A DNA stretch of 18,591 bases from an uncultured Clostridia bacterium (GTDB taxonomy: Bacteria > Bacillota > Clostridia > Peptostreptococcales > Anaerovoracaceae): NCBI GenBank assembly GCA_945788655.1, contig CALZMV010000007.1, positions 1 to 18,591 on the forward strand, in the 5' to 3' direction. Under the pieces are notes generated by a model that saw only the letters and a list, made by a program, of their open reading frames with translations, ran no database searches and was not told the origin of the DNA. Position 1 is the stretch's first letter, and each line of letters opens with the position of its first letter. The position numbers and the translations under genes were made by a program. Shown here one piece after another: positions 14,159-18,591 of this stretch.

Positions 14159-14566
14159 TTAAAAACTGACAGCGCCAATCGGGCATGCCTTCATACATAT
14201 TTTGCACGAAATACATTTTGATGAATCGGTCATTGCTGCCACCGTATTTATATCGCCTTTAAACGCCGGCCCCTGTATTTCAAGGCAATCCTGCGGGCAG
14301 TTCTCCACACAGAGGCTGCAGCCTACGCAACGGGTAACATCTATTACAGGCTTTTCCCACTGATCCTTTGGTATCTTATGGGTTTGTGCTCCTTCGTTGT
14401 CTAAGATTGCCTCTTTTGGACAAAGCTTGCCGCAAAGACCGCAATCGATGCAGTATTCCGGGTCAACCTGATGAAGGGATTTGACTTCTCCTGTTATTGC
14501 GCCCACAGGGCAGTTTTTAGCACACAGCGTGCATCCTATACATTTATCTGTAATTAAATATGACAT
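14159..14566 (-). CDS. Polyferredoxin with four 4Fe-4S motifs
   Basis: Soluble electron carrier, 135 aa, with four complete CxxCxxCxxxCP motifs: C9/12/15/19, C39/42/45/49, C80/83/86/90 and C118/121/124/128. It would hold four 4Fe-4S clusters, in two pairs divided by a linker around residues 56-74. It resembles the ferredoxin-like subunits found beside AOR-family enzymes (such as AorA in Aromatoleum) and polyferredoxins of hydrogenases; here it is the presumed electron partner of the AOR encoded just upstream. The AGGAGG ribosome site falls in the Gly-Gly-Gly codons at the end of the moaD-like gene, 8 nt before this ATG, so the two genes are tightly linked (4-nt gap). Confidence 0.93.
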   Translation of the reverse strand: MSYLITDKCIGCTLCAKNCPVGAITGEVKSLHQVDPEYCIDCGLCGKLCPKEAILDNEGAQTHKIPKDQWEKPVIDVTRCVGCSLCVENCPQDCLEIQGPAFKGDINTVAAMTDSSKCISCKICMKACPIGAVSF

Positions 14567-14570
14567 TGAA

Positions 14571-14804
14571 TCAGCCTCCTCCGGCGGGCGCCAGAAATAC
14601 TACTTCTGAGCCGTCTTCTATTTTTGAAGAAAATTTGCTTTGTTTGCCGTTTACCATAACAACGCAGTTTTTAAGCTCCTTCATCTGGAGGGTTGTGGAA
14701 TCTGCTAAGGCCTGGCACGCTTCTTTAACGGTGCTGACATCTGCTTCGAGACCTTTGCACCCACTCTTAAGTCTGAGAGACCCAAACAACTTAATAGTAA
14801 CCAT
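14571..14804 (-). CDS. MoaD/ThiS-family sulfur carrier, AOR-linked
   Basis: Beta-grasp sulfur carrier, 77 aa, length typical of MoaD. The fold signature is VTIKLFGSLR at the start, VMVNGK in the middle and DGSEVVFLAPAGGG at the end; the terminal glycines are the site of adenylation and thiocarboxylation. It ends in three glycines rather than the usual two. It lies 3 nt after the AOR gene and 4 nt before the ferredoxin. MoaD genes next to AOR genes are known in anaerobes and are presumed to supply sulfur for tungstopterin. The activating enzyme is probably the E1-like protein at 4268-4978. No MoaE partner is encoded in the window. Confidence 0.92.
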   Translation of the reverse strand: MVTIKLFGSLRLKSGCKGLEADVSTVKEACQALADSTTLQMKELKNCVVMVNGKQSKFSSKIEDGSEVVFLAPAGGG

Positions 14805-14807
14805 ATG

Positions 14808-16790
14808 CTATTCGCCTTCTTTCTCTTCTGCAAACATTTTGCAGGCATCCTCATAGCTTGCTAGTCCGTCAAGGTTTAACTTCTTTAAGGTTTTTGGTTT
14901 AGGAATTCCATCGCCGGTCCATCCTCTTGCCGCATAATATACGGACTTCATAGGTTCCAGAGGAACCTTTGTCTTTTCGTCGCCCTTTATCTGAGGCTCA
15001 TCTGTAAGTCTGGATGGAAGTGAATCATCTTTTCTGCTTATACCAAAACGTGTATTGATATGCCTTTCTAAGGTATATCCGCGTTTTCCTGCCTTAAAGA
15101 AGGAGCCGAAGGTTACAGGCATTCCTGTTACATGATGCAGTGCAATAGACTGATTGAACAGCACGGGAATGTGTATGCATGCAACCTGCGGAAAAGTATT
15201 TAATGCCCTAAGCACCGGTCCAAGATATGGAACAGACTTACAGAAAGCCTTGGTGTACCAACTGTTTGGATGCGAAATAAGGGGTGCAGGGAAAAATGCA
15301 TATGTTGTAAACAGGCATTGTCCGCAGCTTGAAACCGCCTCCATCAGATCCTGGAACATTACTGTAAAATCAGGCTTCCCGTGTGGGTTTTGCTGATCAA
15401 CATTAAGACTCAGACCCTCAAGAAGAACCATGTATCCTCCGTTTAAGTGGCAGCCTCCTCTGTTTGAAACAGCATATCCAAGGCCCAGGCCTACGCTTCT
15501 TCTCGGCTCGTAGGCAGCCAGCTCAAGACCTTTGGAGTGTATTGCAAATTCCTTTCCTCCATATTTTTCGGAAAGCCATTTTGAACCGTTAGCAAGTTCA
15601 TCGCCTATGCCCCTTCTGTGAGCAATATCGTCAAAGACCTGAGAAATTTCGTCGGTTTGACCGAAGGCAAGTCCGTTATCCCAAAGACCCTTTTCGTTGG
15701 CTTCCATTGCATATGCCAAGGTGCTAGCTGCCGAAATGGAGTCCATTCCCAGTTCATCAAGCTCGTAGTTCCACTTTAATATGGAGTACATATCGCTGTT
15801 AAGTATTCCGCCGCCCAAAAGGCCAAGAGTTTCTAGTTCAGGACCCTTAACGGCTTTACCGTTTACCTCAACGGTTCTTGCACATTTTATAGGGCAGGAC
15901 AGGCAGCCCTTATTTACAATGTTAAATTCTTCTGCCAGCAGCTCTCCGTTTACCTTTTCGAAGTCATCATACTGACCGTAGTTGTAGTTTTTGGTTGATA
16001 GCTGGCCTCTCATCTGCATGGTGGAAACCAGTCCTGCTGTGCCGAGGCGCGGCAGCTGATCACCTGTGAGAGGATGAGATTTTAAGTATTTGAACCAGCT
16101 TTTATTGAGCTTATCAAGCTTCTTTCTGTCATGAACCTGTATTTCATGGTTTCCTGATACTGTAACGGCTTTAAGGTTTTTGTAGCCCATTACAGCCCCC
16201 GTACCTCCGCGGCCTGCAAGCCTTTCGTTGCTGACTATTGAGGCATATCTGACCATGTTTTCTCCTGCAGGGCCGATAACGATTTTGCCGTTTTTACGTG
16301 CCTTGCCGTTCCTTGTCTTGATTACTTCGTCGAGAGCCTCTTGGACTTTGCCAGTATTCATGCCCCAAAGATCTCTGGCATCGTGGAATTTAAAAGAATT
16401 ATTATGTATTTCAAGCCATAGAGGAGCCTTAGCTCTGCCCTTTATTATCAGGGCGTCAAAGCCTGCTTTTTTTAGATAATATCCGAAATTGCCTCCGCAG
16501 TTTGATGAGGTTATTATCCCTGTCTGTGGTGATAAAGTGGAAATATTGAATCTGCTGGAGCTTGGAGTACCTGTGCCTGTAAAAGGCCCTGTGGTGATGA
16601 CCAGCATATTCTCTTCTGAAAGTGGTTTGGTATCTTTTGCAATATTGTCACCAAGAATTTTAGCTGCCATAGTCTTGCCGCCAATAAACAGTCTTCTTTC
16701 TTCATCAGACCATGGATAGTCGCAAACCTTGCCGGTAGAAAGATCAACCATACATACCCTACCCATGTAGCCGCCATATTTTGTAGCCAT
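14808..16790 (-). CDS. aor: Tungsten aldehyde:ferredoxin oxidoreductase (AOR family)
   Basis: Oxidises aldehydes to carboxylates with ferredoxin, or reduces acids at low potential; uses a W-bis-pyranopterin and one 4Fe-4S cluster. 660 aa, longer than the usual about 605-620. N-terminal pterin domain: RVCMVDLSTGKV, FIGGKTMAAK, GPFTGTGTPSSSRFN, TSSNCGGNFGYYLK, and ERLAGRGGTGAVMGYKNLKAV (189-209, pterin contact). Cluster ligands are C296, C299 and C303 (GCLSCPIKC), with the fourth in SSCGQCLF (C489 or C492). ELGMDSISAA (346-355) and RRSVGLGLGYAVSNRGGCH (430-448) are family hallmarks. Extra length is in about 497-550, between the fourth Cys and TGMPVTFGSF, and in the tail. ATG at 16790 has AGGAGG upstream. 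First gene of the operon with moaD, ferredoxin and alcohol dehydrogenase. Confidence 0.95.
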   Translation of the reverse strand: MATKYGGYMGRVCMVDLSTGKVCDYPWSDEERRLFIGGKTMAAKILGDNIAKDTKPLSEENMLVITTGPFTGTGTPSSSRFNISTLSPQTGIITSSNCGGNFGYYLKKAGFDALIIKGRAKAPLWLEIHNNSFKFHDARDLWGMNTGKVQEALDEVIKTRNGKARKNGKIVIGPAGENMVRYASIVSNERLAGRGGTGAVMGYKNLKAVTVSGNHEIQVHDRKKLDKLNKSWFKYLKSHPLTGDQLPRLGTAGLVSTMQMRGQLSTKNYNYGQYDDFEKVNGELLAEEFNIVNKGCLSCPIKCARTVEVNGKAVKGPELETLGLLGGGILNSDMYSILKWNYELDELGMDSISAASTLAYAMEANEKGLWDNGLAFGQTDEISQVFDDIAHRRGIGDELANGSKWLSEKYGGKEFAIHSKGLELAAYEPRRSVGLGLGYAVSNRGGCHLNGGYMVLLEGLSLNVDQQNPHGKPDFTVMFQDLMEAVSSCGQCLFTTYAFFPAPLISHPNSWYTKAFCKSVPYLGPVLRALNTFPQVACIHIPVLFNQSIALHHVTGMPVTFGSFFKAGKRGYTLERHINTRFGISRKDDSLPSRLTDEPQIKGDEKTKVPLEPMKSVYYAARGWTGDGIPKPKTLKKLNLDGLASYEDACKMFAEEKEGE

Positions 16791-16856
16791 GCTAAAGTCC
16801 TCCTGTAATTATTTATATATTAATTTTAACACTTAGTTAGAATGGTTGCTAGGCAT

Positions 16857-16888
16857 TTGTTACGATTTTCTTAAGAAATGTTTAACAA
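16857..16888. promoter_or_regulatory. 32-bp dyad in the AOR/dltA divergent spacer, Rex-like half-sites
   Basis: The 164-nt spacer between the AOR start and the dltA start contains a symmetric element TTGTTA-N4-TTTCTTAAGAAA-N4-TAACAA, with 12 of 16 base pairs matching about its centre. The core TTTCTTAAGAAA is a perfect 12-bp palindrome. The TTAACAA at 16882-16888 is a perfect half of the redox repressor Rex operator (TTGTTAA-N4-TTAACAA); its expected mate, 11 nt upstream, reads TTAAGAA and matches only in part. The element is upstream of both genes, so it could control either. Confidence 0.45.
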
Positions 16889-16920
16889 TGGGTCAAAACG
16901 AACACGGAAAGGATTTTTTA

Positions 16921-16929
16921 TGTAATAAT
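16921..16929 (+). promoter_or_regulatory. Possible extended -10 of the dlt operon
   Basis: TGTAATAAT fits an extended -10 (TGn plus AATAAT, 5 of 6 with TATAAT), 25 nt before the dltA ATG. No clear -35 is visible. It would give a short leader of about 20 nt containing the ribosome site AAGGGGG. Modest support only. Confidence 0.3.
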
Positions 16930-16954
16930 AGTGCTTCAGAAGGGGGAATTTGAG

Positions 16955-18466
16955 ATGAGACATATTAGGGGAAATATTTATGGAAATATTTATGATTCAG
17001 TAAAAAATGTGGCAGATATCGATGCAAATCGAGTTGCAATTGTGGCAGAATCATCACAAATGACATACGGAGAGCTTTGGGACAGCTCAGACAAGCTGGC
17101 TGTATGGATAAAACATAACATTGATAACAATCGTCCGCTTATGGTATATGGACACAAAAGTCCATATATGCTGGTGTGCTTTCTGGCATGTGTCAAATCC
17201 GGTCATGCTTACTGCCCGGTGGACATTTCCATGCCAAAAGACAGAATTCAAAAAATAGCCGAGATAATTGACAATAATACCGTTTTAACCACGGAATCAT
17301 TGGAGCTTGAAGGCTTTGATGTTGTCGCAAAAGATGAGATTGAAGCAATCATCAGCCGGCAGCAGGTGTCAGCAGATGAGCATTGGAGAGTAAGCGGAGA
17401 TGAAACTTTCTATATAATCTTTACATCGGGAAGCACAGGAACTCCAAAGGGAGTTGAGGTTTCTGAGTCTAATTTAAGAAACTTTCTCAGGTGGTCTTCC
17501 TGTCTTGCGAAGAAATATCTGACAAGAGAAAATTCCGTTTTTCTCAATCAGGCACCCTTTTCTTTTGACCTTTCGGTCTTCGACACTTACACATCTCTGG
17601 CAACAGGAGGAACTCTTGTATGCCTCGATAAAAAATTGATAAGCAATGCTAAAGACATGTTTGAGTTTATGAAGGAACATAAACCGGAATGCTGGGTTTC
17701 CACGCCTTCCTTTGCAGACATGTGCCTTGCTGACAGAAACTTCTCGGAGGAGCTGATTAATGACATCAAGGTTTTTCTGTTTTGCGGAGAGACCCTTTCC
17801 AAAAGTACAGCGGCAAAGCTGATGGAAAGATTTCCTCATGCGGCAATCGTCAATACATATGGTCCGACGGAATCCACGGTGGCGGTTACTTCTGTTGAAA
17901 TAACAAGAGAGATGATTGACAGGGAAGGAGCCCTTCCGATAGGAGTGAGCAAGCCGGGAACAGAAGTATTGGTAGAAAACGGAGAAATAATAATTCTTGG
18001 AGATACGGTGGCAAAAGGCTATTACAAGGATTCAGAAAAGACAGAGGTCTCATTTGGACTGCAGACTGACTCCGGGGGAATGACTGTAAAATCCTACAGA
18101 ACAGGAGATAGGGGTTATTACAGAGATGGAATGCTTTACTGTGAAGGAAGACTGGATTTTCAGATAAAAATGCATGGATATCGAATTGAACTTGGGGATA
18201 TTGAAGAAAACCTTATGAAGATACAGGGGATAGAAGGAGCGGCTGTGCTTCCAAAGTACGATGAAGGTAAAATCAGACATCTGGTTGCCTTTGTAAAGGC
18301 TCCAACTCTCGAGGGAGGTTTCAGAACCAGCAAGTGCCTCAAGGGAATGCTGAAAGAAAGCCTGCCTTCATATATGGTTCCAAAACAATTTATCTATCTT
18401 GACGAGCTGCCTATTACAGGCAACGGAAAGCTTGACAGAAAGAGATTGGAGGAACAAATCAGATGA
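16955..18466 (+). CDS. dltA: D-alanine--D-alanyl carrier protein ligase DltA
   Basis: Adenylates D-alanine and loads it on the carrier protein DltC, the first step in adding D-alanyl esters to teichoic acids. 503 aa, normal. ANL-superfamily motifs: FTSGSTGTPKG (156-166, P-loop), NTYGPTE (300-306), YRTGDRGYYRDG, the RLDFQIKMHGYRIELGDIE hinge region and GNGKLDRKRL with the catalytic lysine near the C-terminus. The family-typical WVSTPSFADMCLA is present, and Cys277 of LFCGE corresponds to the cysteine linked to D-Ala selectivity in Bacillus DltA. A GTG at 16931 would extend it by 8 residues, but AAGGGGG lies 8 nt before ATG 16955, which is preferred. The N-terminus has a perfect 12-bp tandem repeat (16970-16993, giving NIYGNIYD). 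It overlaps dltB by 4 nt. Confidence 0.95.
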   Translation: MRHIRGNIYGNIYDSVKNVADIDANRVAIVAESSQMTYGELWDSSDKLAVWIKHNIDNNRPLMVYGHKSPYMLVCFLACVKSGHAYCPVDISMPKDRIQKIAEIIDNNTVLTTESLELEGFDVVAKDEIEAIISRQQVSADEHWRVSGDETFYIIFTSGSTGTPKGVEVSESNLRNFLRWSSCLAKKYLTRENSVFLNQAPFSFDLSVFDTYTSLATGGTLVCLDKKLISNAKDMFEFMKEHKPECWVSTPSFADMCLADRNFSEELINDIKVFLFCGETLSKSTAAKLMERFPHAAIVNTYGPTESTVAVTSVEITREMIDREGALPIGVSKPGTEVLVENGEIIILGDTVAKGYYKDSEKTEVSFGLQTDSGGMTVKSYRTGDRGYYRDGMLYCEGRLDFQIKMHGYRIELGDIEENLMKIQGIEGAAVLPKYDEGKIRHLVAFVKAPTLEGGFRTSKCLKGMLKESLPSYMVPKQFIYLDELPITGNGKLDRKRLEEQIR

Positions 18467-18591
18467 CATTGCTTGGCGAAGCATATTTCTTCATTTGGCT
18501 TATCCTATTGGCCATTCCTGCCATATGGCTTGGAATCAATGAAAAAAGCATGAAGATTTATGGATTAATCACATCTTCAGTTTTCGCAGCC
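18463..18591 (+). CDS. dltB: DltB, D-alanyl transfer membrane protein, N-terminal part (cut by window end)
   Basis: The first 43 codons only, running off the window. The visible sequence is MTLLGEAYFFIWLILLAIPA followed by IWLGINEKSMKIYGLITSSV, a first transmembrane helix and basic turn as at the start of DltB (MBOAT family), which passes D-alanine from DltC across the membrane. The ATG overlaps the dltA stop (ATGA), the standard dltA-dltB arrangement. Assignment rests on position plus similarity of the N-terminus. Confidence 0.85.
   Translation, partial: MTLLGEAYFFIWLILLAIPAIWLGINEKSMKIYGLITSSVFAA

Noticed and set aside
16791..16930. A clear -35/-10 promoter for the AOR operon
   Set aside because: Several A/T-rich hexamers (TAAAAT, TATAAA) exist but none has a convincing -35 at the right spacing, so none was listed.
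16931..16954. A GTG start adding 8 residues to DltA
   Set aside because: The codons between are the ribosome site itself (AAGGGGG), and ATG 16955 has ideal spacing.

Overview
The window (about 18.6 kb, moderate G+C, AGGAGG-type ribosome sites, overlapping genes, no gaps in coding) looks like a chromosome segment of an anaerobic low-G+C Gram-positive bacterium, most likely class Clostridia. This rests on the D-alanylation genes dltA/dltB, a YlmH-type S4 protein, a DtxR/MntR-type regulator, ferredoxin-linked tungsten metabolism and the lipoprotein signal of the tungstate-binding protein. No rRNA, tRNA, insertion sequence, CRISPR array or phage gene was found.

Region 1 (1-3330, minus strand) reads TSCPD protein > CDF cation exporter > NfeD > SPFH/stomatin > short MntR/DtxR-type regulator. 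The CDF has the N-D/D-D site residues of manganese exporters, which fits the nearby regulator: this is probably a manganese/metal homeostasis group, with the NfeD-SPFH membrane pair in between, possibly under its own extended -10 promoter. Region 2 is the plus-strand ylmH-like gene (3410-4216), ending in a 14-bp tandem duplication that carries two TTTAGTCTAAA palindromes.

Region 3 (4268-11790, plus) is a long, tightly packed molybdenum/tungsten cofactor operon: a MoeB/ThiF-like E1 enzyme without the zinc cysteines, a short MOSC-like protein, MoaA, the tungstate ABC transporter TupABC, MoeA, and a second MoeA fused to a periplasmic-binding-protein-like domain. TupA is the most striking gene: its sequence reads as a circular permutation, with the segment that normally ends TupA placed at the mature N-terminus. 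Region 4 (11954-12835) is a lone COG3315-type methyltransferase with its own upstream inverted repeat and a strong bidirectional terminator behind it.

Region 5 (16790-12894, minus) is a four-gene unit: tungsten aldehyde:ferredoxin oxidoreductase (AOR), a dedicated MoaD-like sulfur carrier ending GGG, a four-cluster polyferredoxin, and an iron-dependent alcohol dehydrogenase. Together these could interconvert acids, aldehydes and alcohols using ferredoxin and NAD(P)H. Regions 3 and 5 fit together: Tup imports tungstate, the Moa/Moe proteins build and metallate the pterin, and AOR uses it. A 32-bp dyad containing Rex-like half-sites lies in the AOR/dltA divergent promoter. Region 6 (16955 to the end, plus) is the start of a dlt operon: complete dltA and the first 43 codons of dltB.
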